Below, in pieces: positions 54,801-64,000 of a stretch of 64,000 bases of DNA (the first letter of the stretch is position 1; each line of letters begins with the position of its first letter). Position numbers and translations under genes: made by a program. Below the pieces are notes generated by a model. That model was not told where the DNA came from and searched no databases. It saw only the letters and a list, made by a program, of their open reading frames with translations. The stretch is taken from the NCBI GenBank assembly GCA_000750105.3, contig JPHH03000066.1, positions 1 through 64,000 on the forward strand, in the 5' to 3' direction. Origin of the DNA: Tolypocladium sp. Sup5 PDA-1. Taxonomy: Eukaryota > Ascomycota > Sordariomycetes > Hypocreales > Ophiocordycipitaceae.

Positions 54801-54918
54801 GCTGCGTAGGGAGATTAGTTCACGGAGGGAGGTGCCGCGGCTGGTGACGGGGAACTGGGTCGAGGACTGCTGGAAGGAAAAGACGCTGCTGGATGAGGAG
54901 CACTACGCTATTCGGTGA
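51877..54918 (+). CDS. LIG4: DNA ligase IV
   Basis: Two exons, join(51877..51980,52032..54918), 996 aa. ATP-dependent ligase that seals double-strand breaks in non-homologous end joining, in the nucleus, in complex with an XRCC4/Lif1 partner. Order of parts: N-terminal DNA-binding domain (about 35-280, YPNRPRNHSKT...), nucleotidyltransferase core with motif I EEKLDGERMQMH (catalytic Lys about 327), motif III LILDGEMITW, motif IV EGLVLKSPRSMY, motif V DDWLKVKPEYM, then the OB fold (SVGPSDSFARGFTLRFPRF). Two C-terminal BRCT domains follow (about 735-815 and 895-996), with the XRCC4-binding linker between. The 51 bp intron (GTATGT...CCAG) is a multiple of three with no stop, so automatic annotation may read through it; splicing restores EEKYPNRP. 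The ATG chosen begins MSQRKTDQ. Confidence 0.95.
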   Translation: MSQRKTDQAPDADAVREEDIQYGSVGMTKEELEEKYVMLCSLLIPLMLMPARYPNRPRNHSKTLAFHDLFLELFNPLNENKKQPAGGPARKKGPQSAHSLSPQEQRRHIIERFITRWRKEVGSDFYPALRLILPDKDRDRGVYGLKENAVGKLLVKLMKIDKNSEDGYSLLHWKIPGQTMAARLAGDFAGRCFEVLSKRPMRTEVGTMTIAEVNEQLDKLAASTGEAESLRIFETFYHRMNAEEMMWLIRIILKQMKVGATEKTLLYLWHPDGETLFSVSSSLRRVCWELYDPEVRLEQEDAGISLMQCFQPQLAQFQMPSSFQKMIELLRPTEDDPEFWIEEKLDGERMQMHMVEDPDHPGGRRFCFWSRKAKDYTYLYGNGLQDDNSSLTRHLKNAFASGVRNLILDGEMITWDMGVDKIVPFGTLKTAAISEQQNKSGSDAAGHRPLFRVFDILYLNDKQLTQYTLLDRHRALEKAIKPVQRRLEIHTYTSATSADAIEPLLREVVANASEGLVLKSPRSMYRLNSRNDDWLKVKPEYMAEFGESLDCLVVGGYYGSGRRGGMLSTYLCGLRVTQNHIQAGANEEKCFSFFKVGGGFRAEDYAQIRHHTEGKWMEWDPKNPPSEYIELGGGENKQLERPDVWIRPRDSIVVSVKAASVGPSDSFARGFTLRFPRFRRLRLDRSWDSALTLEEFQELKRRVDEESREKAMTVEDRKRRNPKRLKRELVIAGEDAAPLAEAEKGEGSGSKVFDGLEFCVLSESRRPWKKSKTQLETVIKEHGGSVSQRAAAGSNMVLVADKKVVKVASLVKGGDVDIIRPRWIRDCLEQHDGSFLLPYEACHLFHATEGMAAAAAQNTDLYGDSYARDVSVDELREIMGDMPKFEDPGAFDAAAFLQQLEDHGKGLSDMRGFMFQRCVVHFRGVEGTGERLVNMLAHYVKYAGGKCVDSLDDTAVTHVVIAGGDPMEVGEVADGLRREISSRREVPRLVTGNWVEDCWKEKTLLDEEHYAIR

Positions 54919-55066
54919 TGGGCACCAGCCATGAGTTTCCAGATTTGTATATTAGCATGCTAGGACAACAATGATACTATCAACAGCGGGTTTGCACATC
55001 TAAACCGCGCTTGGAACAACACAATGACACCACGCAACGGCGAGACATTCGCAACAACCCACCACC

Positions 55067-55883
55067 CTACTTACCGATCGTCAAGAACAGCCGGTCCCCA
55101 ATATCGCCCAGCCCGGGCTGCAGCATACCCTCGGGTGTGAGCTTGGCATCGACACCGGCGAGCCACAGCTCCGTGCCCTCGGGCCACTCCTGGGCCGCCC
55201 TGCGCACGCCGTCCTCGGCGCCGACGACGGAGAGGACGAGGACCTTCTTTGCGCCCCACTCGCGCAGGGTCTGGATGGCGGCGGCGCAGGTGCCGCCGGT
55301 GGCGATGACGGGGTCGACGACGATGGCGAGGGAGCTGGCGGGCTCGGTGGAGGGGCCGGGGATGTGGTGCGGGAGATTGTTGTAGTACTCGACGGGGGCG
55401 AGAGTGGACTGCTCGCGGTACATGCCGAGGTGGTGGACGGGGACGGGGCGGGGGAGCATGGTTTGGACGGCTGGAGGCTGTCAGAAGATGTGCTGGAGGT
55501 GGTGAGGATGGAGACGGACCTTCGACCATGGCGAGGCCGGAGCGCAGGATGGGGACGATGCACATGGTTTGCGGGAGGGCGGCTGTCGTCGTGTATTCGA
55601 AGCCGAGGGGTGTTGTGTCCTGGCCTCCTGTCAGCAACATGTCCAGACAAGGCACCGCGCCCGATGTTGGATCAAGGGCCATTGGACGTGGCGGACAGCC
55701 CACCTTGTGCCCGTCAACGGGGGAGATATTCCTCGCCAGCGCCTCGCACGAGACAATCAGCCCAATGTCGTGGACGAGGGCCTTGGCGTCCTTTGCGTCG
55801 GTGGCCTTGGAGCGCAGCTGGCTCAGCTTGGCCTGGAGGCAGGGATGCTGCGAGACGTGGACGTTGGGCGGGAGGGGCGCCAT
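55067..55883 (-). CDS. FUR1: Uracil phosphoribosyltransferase
   Basis: Three exons, complement(join(55067..55470,55520..55619,55704..55883)), introns 84 and 49 bp, 227 aa. Converts uracil and PRPP to UMP in pyrimidine salvage; in fungi this step also activates 5-fluorouracil. Visible motifs: N-terminal NVHVSQHPCLQAKLSQLRSK, TTPLGFEYTTTAALP, VPILRSGLAMVEAVQTMLP, HHLGMYREQSTLAPVEYYN, the PRPP loop VVDPVIATGGT, and the uracil-binding end GDIGDRLFLTIGK. The frame is closed and the length is usual. The acceptor of intron 2 (CTCCAG at 55471) gives EAVQTMLP; an AG nine bases earlier would shift the frame. The gene converges on LIG4 (148 bp between stops) and diverges from FEX. Confidence 0.93.
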
Positions 55884-56599
55884 GGTGTATGGAGCTGTGT
55901 AGTGTGTACGTATTCGTCGTACAAGATTCGATGTATTGGTCGTACAAGATTCGACAGCAGGGGGGGGGAGGTCACAGAGGCAAAAGCAAGGGCGCACCAC
56001 AGGGTGACGGGGCGAGGCCAAGGAGAGAGAGGAGGAAGAAGAGAGGGGGAGAGACGGGTTGGGCTGCTGATATGAGGTTGCGTATGGTGATGGGGCAGGC
56101 AGGGAGCTTGGACGGGGGTGGGCGGGGGCGGGGCGGTTGGGGACGGGAAGCTGGCTTGGCTGGTCCACTAAGATGGTGGCTGCAGGGGGCTCGATATGGC
56201 ATTGCAGTGAAGTGATGGGAGTGACAGCATGGATTGTGAGTTGTATGATCAATGTGTTCTTATTTGCAGCTCGAGGATTTGCTCAGACTTGCAGATTTTC
56301 TCAGGTACAGATAATTGCAATAACCGAAAAGCGTAGGGCGGTAACTAATTACTTCGTAGTTTCGTTATCTGTGACAGCGGCAAGACCGGATATCGGATCT
56401 CGCTGCTTGAATGTCGTGCGGTTGATTTTCGGAAGTTCGGCATGGCATCAACGGCGCGGGAGTCAGAGCCGGTGGACCCACGACAAACGACACCATCCGT
56501 CGATACGAACGCGATCCTCCACTTGACCTTTCCCATGACCATGGGCTCTTCTCATCGTACGAGGCAGCGTTGGGCCAGGATACGACTGACACTGCATCC
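55884..56599. promoter_or_regulatory. Divergent promoter region FUR1 / FEX
   Basis: 716 bp between divergent starts. The FUR1 side is strongly purine-rich on the plus strand (about 55950-56060; pyrimidine-rich in the FUR1 sense), as expected for a fungal leader. A TACTTCGTA nonamer lies at 56350-56358. Confidence 0.55.
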
Positions 56600-58132
56600 A
56601 TGGACGACACTACAGGGCAAGACAGCGCGCGCTGGCGAACGGTGAGGTACGATGCGCCCGAGTCGTACCGCAACGTCGACGACGTCGCCGACTCCGCGAT
56701 TCCCGTCGGCGATCCGAGTTCGAATAGCGGCCCGCGCATAGACGAGGGCGGCGGACGCCATGGCGCTGTGAGGGCATCCTCAAGAGACGGCCGACATCGT
56801 GCGCGCCGCGCATCCGTCGCCGACGAGGAGCGGTATACCGTTCCAGACGGGTGGACCAACCTCGACGAGCTCGCTGCGACAAGTCCGGTCGAAAATGTCA
56901 CAGACGCGCATGTCTATCGGCATCGCAGCCTGGAGGAGGCGCGTAGTGGCGAACAGGCATACCGCAGAGACGAGCGGAGGAGAGCCAGCTTGTCCCAAGG
57001 AACCCCGACTCGACCGGCCGAGGCGGAGGAGAAGCCCAAGGAAGCGCGCGCGTCCAAGCTCCTCACCGAAGTTTACACCCTGTCCTACCTCGCCTTCTTC
57101 TCCCTCCTCGGCACACTGGCGCGAATCGGCCTCACCGCGCTGACGCACTACCCCGACGCGCCCGTCATCTTCAGCACCGTCTGGGCCAACTTCGCCGGCA
57201 GCCTGATCATGGGCTTCCTCTCCGAGGACCGCATGCTGTTCCGCCACGAATGGGGCACCCCGACGTACGACCAGCAGCTCGCGCGGGCCGAGCGCGACGA
57301 CGAGGAGATGGCCTCGGGGCTGAGCGTGGACCTCGCGGCGGCGAAGAGGGCGCATGTCGCTGCGAAGAAGACGATTCCGCTGTATATTGGTCTGGCGACG
57401 GGATTCTGCGGGAGCTTCACGAGCTTTTCGGCGTTTATTCGCGATGTGTTCTTGGCGTTGTCTAATGATTTGGTTGCGCCGGGGATTGGGTCGAGTGCTG
57501 TCGGCCGTAATGGGGGCTACTCGTTTATGGCGATGCTGGCCGTCATTATCACGACGGTCTCTCTGGCGCTGTCGGGCCTGCTTCTAGGTGCACATCTCGC
57601 CATTGCATCGGAGCGGTTCACGCCATCGATACCGTATCCCATCACGCGCAAGGTCCTCGACCCGCTCGCCGTTGTTCTCGGCTGCGCATGCTGGCTAGGC
57701 GCTGTCCTGCTGTCCATATTCCCACCCAACGACGACTGGCGCGGCAGGGCAACCTTTTCCCTCGTCTTCGCGCCGCTCGGCTGCCTCCTCAGATTCTATC
57801 TGGCCGTGCATCTCAACGGCAGGATAGCGTCGTTCCCGCTCGGGACGTTCACCGCCAACGTGTTCGGCACGGCGGTGCTCGGCATGGCGTGGGATATCGC
57901 GAATGTGCCCATCGGCGGCGTCGTGGGCTGCCAGGTGCTGCAGGGCGTCGAGGACGGGTTCTGCGGGTGTCTGACGACTGTTTCTACGTGGGTCGTTGAG
58001 CTGACCAGTCTGCGTAGGCGGAGTTCGTATATATATGGGATGGCCAGCGTGGTGGTCTCGCTGGCGCTGACGATTGCCATCATGGGGGGCCTGCGTTGGA
58101 CGGATGGGTTCGGTGCGTTGGAGTGTCACTAG
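56600..58132 (+). CDS. FEX: Fluoride export protein, tandem CrcB domains
   Basis: Single exon, 510 aa. FEX proteins are plasma-membrane fluoride channels that keep cytosolic fluoride low; eukaryotic forms carry two fused CrcB/Fluc domains. The first 165 residues are hydrophilic, Arg/Asp-rich and disordered. Domain 1 (about 170-340) shows YLAFFSLLGTLARIGLTAL, WANFAGSLIMGFL and GLATGFCGSFTSFSAF. Domain 2 (about 375-505) shows FAPLGCLLRFYLAVHLNGR, GTFTANVFGTAVLG and GVEDGFCGCLTTVSTWVVEL. The GxxxR and N(F/V)xG(S/T) motifs and the FCGxxTTxST pore motif are all present in both halves, with the expected asymmetry. The start is the first ATG in frame (MDDTTGQD); the frame is open a little further upstream without an ATG. 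No intron is needed. Confidence 0.9.
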   Translation: MDDTTGQDSARWRTVRYDAPESYRNVDDVADSAIPVGDPSSNSGPRIDEGGGRHGAVRASSRDGRHRARRASVADEERYTVPDGWTNLDELAATSPVENVTDAHVYRHRSLEEARSGEQAYRRDERRRASLSQGTPTRPAEAEEKPKEARASKLLTEVYTLSYLAFFSLLGTLARIGLTALTHYPDAPVIFSTVWANFAGSLIMGFLSEDRMLFRHEWGTPTYDQQLARAERDDEEMASGLSVDLAAAKRAHVAAKKTIPLYIGLATGFCGSFTSFSAFIRDVFLALSNDLVAPGIGSSAVGRNGGYSFMAMLAVIITTVSLALSGLLLGAHLAIASERFTPSIPYPITRKVLDPLAVVLGCACWLGAVLLSIFPPNDDWRGRATFSLVFAPLGCLLRFYLAVHLNGRIASFPLGTFTANVFGTAVLGMAWDIANVPIGGVVGCQVLQGVEDGFCGCLTTVSTWVVELTSLRRRSSYIYGMASVVVSLALTIAIMGGLRWTDGFGALECH

Positions 58133-58538
58133 GGGCTAGAGATGATGCGATTGATATCACTGATAGACGCTGAACATGATGTGATATTGGACGTGTAGCG
58201 TGGATGTGCTCGCCGTGGTCGAATGTGCTGGAGGTGACTGGCTGGTGGTTGTTGTGGTGACGAGGCTCCAGGGCACAACGACAGCTGCCATCCAGCTGCC
58301 TCTGAAGTACCTGCCTCGATGCCGCACAAGTCAGGCCGCGAGCCCTGGCTCTCTGTTGTTCATGTTCATTTAATTTTCACGCGACTGGTGAGCAGGCTTT
58401 TCGCCTCACCACCACGCTTTTGCTCCTCGGCTGCAAGGGCCAACCGTTTCGCAGGTCTCGACAACCGCATCTTTCATCCCTTCGAGCATTCCCATCTCAA
58501 GCATCGCACCCCTTCATCCTTAACCCCCCATCCTCACA
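58133..58538. other. Intergenic region FEX-MYND
   Basis: FEX 3' UTR and promoter of the next plus-strand gene. The last 120 bases are C/T-rich (CATCTTTCATCCC, CACCCCTTCATCC), typical of a fungal 5' leader. Confidence 0.55.
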
Positions 58539-60942
58539 ATGGCCAACGACCCGGATATTGTGCCGACCACGAAGCAAACGTGCGGCGCCAGAGACCCCAA
58601 GGGCCGTCCTTGCCAGGGCGTCCCCAGCATCCCCTGCCCAAAGTGCCTCCTCGTCGCCGTATGTTGACCTACCTTCCTCATGCACTTGAAGACAAAGCCC
58701 GACGAGCTCATGAGCGCAGTATTGTGGCCCCGAGTGCCGAGAACGCCACTGGGCGGCCAAGCACAAATATGTGTGCCTCGTGGACATGGTGCCCAAGCCT
58801 CGAAAGACCGAGTCGGACATGGACGAGGAGGCTACTATGTACAGCAACACGCCCTGGAGCAGCTCGGCGGCGACGGACGTCCTCAACTTGGAGAAGAATG
58901 AAGGTCGCCACTTTGACGATTACCTGCAGCTTCTCTTCACTGGAGGTTGGCTTGTCCCATCGTCGTTCCGTGATACAGGAACATGCTGACTGTGACTCCA
59001 GAAGCCGGATTGCGCCATCTGATCTACTCTGTGGACAAGATGCCTGCAACAGCGTCCCCGATGCTTTCCGTGTGCATCAACGAGTCAAACCACTTCAACC
59101 TAACACGCACGTTGTTTGCCCTGCATCTCTTGTTCTCCCACGACCACAACCCCGTGCTCAACGCCGAGGCAGTCATCCACCTGTGGTACTCCGCCAGGAT
59201 GCCCAAGGCACTGCACGACCACATTAATTCTGTGGTCAGGAAGCATATCATCCATACGTTGGATGACATGGCCTGCTACTACGGAAGCGAGGAGCTTGCC
59301 GAGGTGCAGCCATGTCGATCGCACACTAGCCAGGTGAACTTGGCCATGGACGTCGAGCTGAAACGGCCGGAGTGGATGGCTGTCAAGAAGCGTCTGGACG
59401 TGTCTAGCGTTGGATTGGCCGAGTCTGTGGTCATCAGATACTTGGACAAGGCCAGGAGCACCGAGGCTCCAAAGCGAGTCCTCGCGAGAATGACGCGAGC
59501 GCGATCAGCGGGCTTGAGGAAGTGGCACGAGGATGGTCTCCTTTTGCCCTATGGCCACCCTCGCGACGGCTTCGACACTCTGAACCCGTAAGCCAACATC
59601 CAAACTCTGGGGAGATAAACCGCTGACTTGACGCAGCCTCTTCTTCGCGGGCAAGGATGAGTTTCCGGTCGGCGCAACAGCGGAGCCTCTTTCGGAGTGG
59701 CCCATGGAGGTCCTGGACTATAAGGGCTGCGCGGCCCCGAATGACGTTTACGGCAAGATGTTCTGGTACCTGCGGGATCTCCTCGTGAGGTTTCAGCATC
59801 GGATTGCAAAGATTCCTGTTAAGATGCTGCTTACGTGCGAGTCGGGCGAAACCCTCCCAAACTGGCTCCCGACTCTGAAGCTCGACCGTGAATTCGACCG
59901 CATCGAGGTAAGCAAGGCCGTCTCTAGGTTTGACATAATGTGGAGGCTGACCTTTCTACATAGGTTGGGGCGCTCTGGGACCAGCATCCATTCTTGACTC
60001 TGGGACTCTTTTCCAAGTTGCTTCGACATGAGGACGAGAACCCGTATGCGACGATGCTTACGTTGACCCGGGATTCGGTGACGCATGACATGAGCTGTGT
60101 TCAGGGAAATCTTGACGCCGAGAACCTGGACATGTGTCGCCCGACGAACACCATCTTGGACGAGTATGCGCCGCCGGTCGACTCTGACGATGACCCGATG
60201 AAGCGCGATGTCATCCGTCGCAAGATAGGTCTGCTCATGTGGCGCAACTGGGACAAGTTTTCGTCTCGGTATGATGATTCTCCTTGTGTACCTGCGATCA
60301 TCCGCTGACCCCGATCTTAGGTTTCTCAACTCTCCCACCCACTTTGCGTTTGCGTCTCTCATGCACCCCGAAATCATGGTCGAGCACCGCAGCGTCATCC
60401 AGACCGGCTTCCTCGGCCTAGCTGTCAGAGAAAAGCACCTCATCACGCGCCGCTGGCCCAACCGCCTGGTCCACAGCAAAAAGGACAAGCCCAGCCTGCG
60501 GGACTTTAACCGCTGGCTGAGCTGGCCCGACATGGTGCCCGAGCGCTGGCTGGAGTGGAAGCGCTGCGAAGAGTTGACCGAGCTCGAGTGGCTCAACTGG
60601 CTGGGGCTTGCGGGGTCGCGGTCTCGGTTCGGTTTTGAGCTGGAGTTGGAGGATATCGTGTTAGGGTACAAGAGTGACGATGAGAGTGAGGCTGACTTGG
60701 AGAAGGCCATGGGGAGTGTCGGTCTCAAGGACCCTGGTACGCCGGATTACGACTCGGAGGCTACGATTGACGCCAATGATTGGGCTGCAGAGGTACAGCT
60801 CAAGGCCGACGAGAATGATCTCAAGAAGGATGAGCCCAAGGAGGATGAACTTACGAAGGTTCAGCCTGAGGGGGTTGAGATGTTGCAAAAGGACAAGGGC
60901 AAGAAGAAAAAGTCAAAGAAGAACAAGAAGTCGAAGAACTAG
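58539..60942 (+). CDS. MYND-finger protein with DUF4470-like region
   Basis: Six exons, join(58539..58658,58720..58945,59002..59587,59637..59907,59964..60268,60321..60942), 709 aa. The N-terminus holds a MYND-type zinc finger split by intron 1: C in QTCGARDPKGRPCQG, CPKCLLVA, then YCGPECRERHWAAKHKYVC. MYND fingers bind short proline-containing peptides in partner proteins. A DUF4470-like region (about 80-190) follows, then a long helical domain (ESNHFNLTRTLFALHLLFSHD, then NDVYGKMFWYLRDLL). The C-terminus is acidic and then lysine-rich (KKKKSKKNKKSKN), a possible nuclear signal. DUF4470 proteins are frequent in fungi, with no established function. All six splice phases agree. Nothing suggests a methyltransferase (SET) domain, which distinguishes it from SMYD proteins. 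Confidence 0.85.
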
Positions 60943-61606
60943 ACGTGGTCTTGCATCACAAGCCTGGGGCGGGGCCTGGATGGAGTGCAGATAGCGGAGT
61001 GCATCGCGAGGGTGGTACAGAGTAGGTAGGTCTGGTAGCGCGTTTGAGTTAATGTACAATGTTTTGTAAGATCCTTTATGGACATCCTCTCCGACTGGCT
61101 CCCGACTCTCAGGATAACATATGCGCTTATTTGCATCCATGTTTGTCCCTGGCCATGAAGTTATCACTTTCAAACGGAAGCCGGAGAAAGAAAAACAGGA
61201 TAATCTATCCCAGAAATTGCCCACATATCCCCTAAGCAGGGCGCTGCGCATTCATGGCCGTCAAGTTCTTGGAGTGCGCTTCGAGCTTGTGCAGGAGGGC
61301 AACCATGGTCCCCCAGGCCTGAGAAGTTCAAAATCGAGAGCCCATTGCGGGATTGTCAACCTTCTCATTGCCCAGGGCTGTGTCCTGAGGACCAGATCGA
61401 AGAGCTGATGGGGCTCAAATTGTCGTGGCAGGAAGTTGCCGGCAGCTGGATAGTCTTGGGGCGCCTTTCCCTTGCTCACTCGTGCTGAGCCGGCTTGCGT
61501 CTGCGCTGGTGTGCCTGAGCCGCGGAACTGAAGCAGCGACAATGAAGACGATTTTTTGCGAGCGAAATAGGCTTCCATTCCCAACAGTCTTGAGTTTCTA
61601 GTAGTC
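60943..61606. other. Intergenic region, convergent 3' ends
   Basis: Between the 3' ends of the MYND gene and the BTB gene. A 107-codon open frame on the minus strand (61261-61584) directly 3' of the BTB gene has no recognised features. No gene supported. Confidence 0.5.
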
Positions 61607-62284
61607 CTAATCCATACAAACCCCCGGCCGGAGCATTATTGTAGTCTTAACCACAACCAAGCGCATAGTAGGTTCATCCTCATAGGTATCTTCTGCATTA
61701 CCTTGTTCAGCCCGACACTGCCTCCCACAGGCGCCTGGGCGGCCCCTGTGGAGGCTTATGCCCCGTGGGCAGACATAGACCTTCTTCGTCGCCCACGAAG
61801 GATGGAACTCCATGGTCGTGTCCGTACATGAGGTTCTATAATACGGAAGAATGGGCTCTACATCCTCAGAATGCGTCTCAAAGGTGCGTTCTGCCTGGAC
61901 AGCCTCAACATATCGCTTCTTCTCGAGCCACTCCTGAAGACGAGGTATCCCAAAATACCGCGCCTCCCCCAAGAGCGCAAGGTACAGCGCATAATCATGG
62001 CCTTTTGCCATGTCGTAAAAGATCGGGTATACGGAGTGGCGAAGGTACCGAAGAATGTGCTCGAAGAGGGTGGGATCGGCGTCGACAAAGTACGAGCCAT
62101 CAGCGAGAGGATTGCTCCAGCGTCCGGAAAGGAGAGACGCAAAGAATACACTCTCTGTCACGAGGGTCTGTCTCGTCGTAGTGAACCGACGCTCGCCGAC
62201 CTGAAGGTTGATCCGCACATCTGTGGGTAGAGCACAGTTGACCGCAGAGTCCGAGACCGAATTCGTGACGGATTTGTTGTCCAT
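61607..62284 (-). CDS. BTB/POZ (KCTD-like) domain protein
   Basis: Single exon, 225 aa. The N-terminal 100 residues form a BTB/POZ domain of the potassium-channel tetramerisation (T1/KCTD) type: VRINLQVGERRFTTTRQTLVTES, LSGRW, DGSYFVDADPTLFEHILRYLR. YLALLGEARYFGIPRLQEWLEKKRY follows, the usual helix after the fold. There are no membrane segments, so it is not a channel; soluble KCTD-like proteins bind CUL3 or form oligomers. The C-terminal 80 residues are unconserved, Cys/Arg-rich and may be disordered. No kelch or ankyrin repeats are present. The start MDNKSVTNSV is the first ATG in frame after an upstream stop region. Confidence 0.82.
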   Translation of the reverse strand: MDNKSVTNSVSDSAVNCALPTDVRINLQVGERRFTTTRQTLVTESVFFASLLSGRWSNPLADGSYFVDADPTLFEHILRYLRHSVYPIFYDMAKGHDYALYLALLGEARYFGIPRLQEWLEKKRYVEAVQAERTFETHSEDVEPILPYYRTSCTDTTMEFHPSWATKKVYVCPRGISLHRGRPGACGRQCRAEQGNAEDTYEDEPTMRLVVVKTTIMLRPGVCMD

Positions 62285-64000
62285 GCTGAGGAGGACTTGT
62301 CCTGTACGGGATGCAAGATCTGATATCTTGGAGTCGAGATGGTTGGCTCAACGAAAGCTTTTGAACTAGTCGAGTAGTAGGAAACACGAACTCCGATGCC
62401 GCATGTCCATCGAATCGCATTGTACCCGACGAGTCGTGGGCCGCCGGGTCTCGCCCCCAGTCTGCTCGGACACAAGTTTCGCCGAGTTCTGGGCTAAAGC
62501 AGCAGGAAGATGCTGGCGATGACGGACGACATACAGCATGGGTAGTCATGGTGATGTCAACCATGCCAGAGAGCCTTGTTTTGATTGGTGAGTCCCATTC
62601 TTGGTACAGATTTTCCGTTACTCCAACGGCATCAGCGAACGGTTTCCCGAGCTCACCTGCAGAATGCGAGGAAAGCGGTGGCAGTTAGTGCAGCCGACGC
62701 CATTTGAGCCCCAGGGCAGATTCAAGACGCATCAGAACATAGACTTACCGTATGAGGTCGGGCCACGCAAGGGCTAGCTCGACAAAACGCAGTACAATAG
62801 CTTTATTCGTGAGGGCACTTGAAGCTTCGCATAAGTTTAGAAATATAGAAAGTCTAACAAAGTTTTCTGTACTTGGTAATGTCAAGTATTACACTGCGAA
62901 TGTCTCCTGCGCGATATCTTAACGCGAAAATATAAGGAGCCAGGAACGGAAAAGCCGCATAAGTTCGAGGGTCGATAGTCGGCAATTGGAACAGTGGCAT
63001 CCACTTGCTCCAGCAGCTAAACCTCGTAGAACTTACAAGGTTAATTAACCAAAGTTATAAGGTGTTGGGATGTACGGATACGATGCTCCGTACAGTAACT
63101 GAACCGGCGCTCAACCCGCCGAATCGCCTACCCCCTACTGACAGCTCTTCCAACCTAAATCGCAACCGGCCTGTCGGCGATTGTCTTTCAGCAACCCTAT
63201 GTTTCACACACCCTGCTTTATCTACGCCCCTGCCGGCCTGGCTCGTGACGATCTCAGACAACCTTCTAGAGACCTGCGCCCCGTTCCGGCCGTACCGTTG
63301 CTACCACTCTGCAACTGGTCCTTTGTCCCAACCACGAGTGCTTCGGTATGGATTATGATTGTTTTGCTTCAGGTCTATGGCCATTGGCCAGCCAGATCAC
63401 TACTAGTTAGGATTGCTGCGCTAAACAAAATATGGCTAATTCACATTCCTTGACGATTCGGCGCTATTGGTGGAGCGGCGTTGGTGTCTAATAGACGTTG
63501 CCAAGGAGCCATCGTCGATGCGTGCCATCTGCCTGCGCCATGCACCACTACTGGTGCGGTGGCGCGACCCGAAAACAATGGAAGTTCCAAAATCATTGGG
63601 CGACCAAAGGCGGCTTGGAAAGCCTTCCACCCACCCCCCGGCTCTCCCTCTCTTTCCAGCACACCCCCTCGCTCGGGCATCCCTTCGTATCCAATAGCTC
63701 CCGTTGCGAGGGCGCAAGCACCGCGTAAGCAGAGTGATGCGAATTACGAGACGGGAACGCTGGAGGAGTCTGCGGCCATTACTGTAGCGTGAACACGGCC
63801 TGAACTGGCCTGAACTGATCAAATCTCGAGCCATCGCAGAGTTCACCCCTTTCCAAACCTCCTCAGGAAGTTCTTGGGCCGTCCCCAGAGTCCAATCCGC
63901 CTGGCCATGTTACAGATACGCCGTGCTCTTGCGGCTCTGTTCCCGCTGTACACCCGTGGCAGGCGCAGATTTCGCTCCATACTTCTCGTTTGCGCTCTGA
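62285..64000. other. Intergenic or poorly resolved region at window end
   Basis: About 1.7 kb with no confident gene. The stretch 62790-63080 is AT-richer than the rest of the window. A minus-strand open frame near 62565-62720 reads plausibly protein-like (KPFADAVGVTENLYQEWDSP) but lacks a start and homology, and may be the leader of the BTB gene. Frames at 63436-63846 are judged spurious. Confidence 0.45.
63843..64000 (-). CDS. Possible C-terminal end of a gene running off the window
   Basis: One minus-strand frame is open from the window edge for 51 codons and ends ...ICNMARRIGLWGRPKNF-LRRFGKG at a TGA (63843-63845). The Arg-rich composition is unlike that of the alternative frames, both of which have stops. 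It could be the tail of a basic protein or chance; the sequence to the right is needed. Confidence 0.2.
   Translation of the reverse strand, partial: RAQTRSMERNLRLPRVYSGNRAARARRICNMARRIGLWGRPKNFLRRFGKG

Noticed and set aside
1..64000. CRISPR arrays, rRNA operons, intact transposons or prophage
   Set aside because: No regularly spaced direct repeats, no rRNA-like stretches, no transposase or reverse transcriptase motifs; the organism is a eukaryote.

Overview
The window looks like nuclear DNA of a filamentous ascomycete, most likely a sordariomycete and possibly Hypocreales (inference). The reasons are GC-rich genes, very short introns (49-84 bp) with GTRAGT-like donors, CTRAC branch points and YAG acceptors, genes on both strands with no operons, and typical fungal families (DUF2434, PTH11-like rhodopsin fold, RRT8/EI24, F-box with an N-terminal Cys motif, TRK, FEX, MYND-DUF4470). 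I saw no rRNA, no convincing tRNA, no CRISPR array and no intact transposon. Exon joins below were worked out by hand from splice consensus, reading frame and family alignment from memory. They were not confirmed by RNA data.

Left part (1-18.4 kb): a two-finger C2H2 transcription factor (1127-3235, minus) is followed upstream by about 6.3 kb with no supportable gene. Then come a DUF2434 membrane protein and COG5 in divergent orientation, a YwqK/MORN-like gene carrying two compensating frameshifts, a three-repeat gelsolin, a GFA-family zinc protein and an RRT8/EI24-type membrane protein.

Middle part (19-36 kb) is the accessory, secretion-rich section. It holds a 1,189-residue secreted repeat protein, a decayed unrecognised gene, a secreted TAP-type serine peptidase, a 50-residue prepeptide whose predicted mature part packs six cysteines into 20 residues, a secreted ricin-B-type beta-trefoil protein, a KR-punctuated secreted precursor (acidic pro-region, cationic helix, six-Cys domain), a PTH11-like receptor, relics of a Myb/SANT protein and of an HD-domain hydratase, and an intrinsically disordered protein with repeated LDPxVDS boxes.

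Right part (36.7-64 kb) is mostly housekeeping: a DJ-1/PfpI protein, a ten-exon TRK potassium transporter, an F-box protein, a CorA-type transporter, an amidoligase-fold protein that has lost signature residues, adenylosuccinate synthase, DNA ligase IV, uracil phosphoribosyltransferase, a fluoride exporter, a MYND-finger protein and a BTB/POZ protein. ADE12 and FUR1 both serve nucleotide supply and flank LIG4, but nothing shows that they are co-regulated.

The most interesting candidates are the two small Cys-rich secreted peptides, the compensated double frameshift in the YwqK-like gene, the amidoligase-fold pseudoenzyme, and the scattered TACTYCGTA nonamers.
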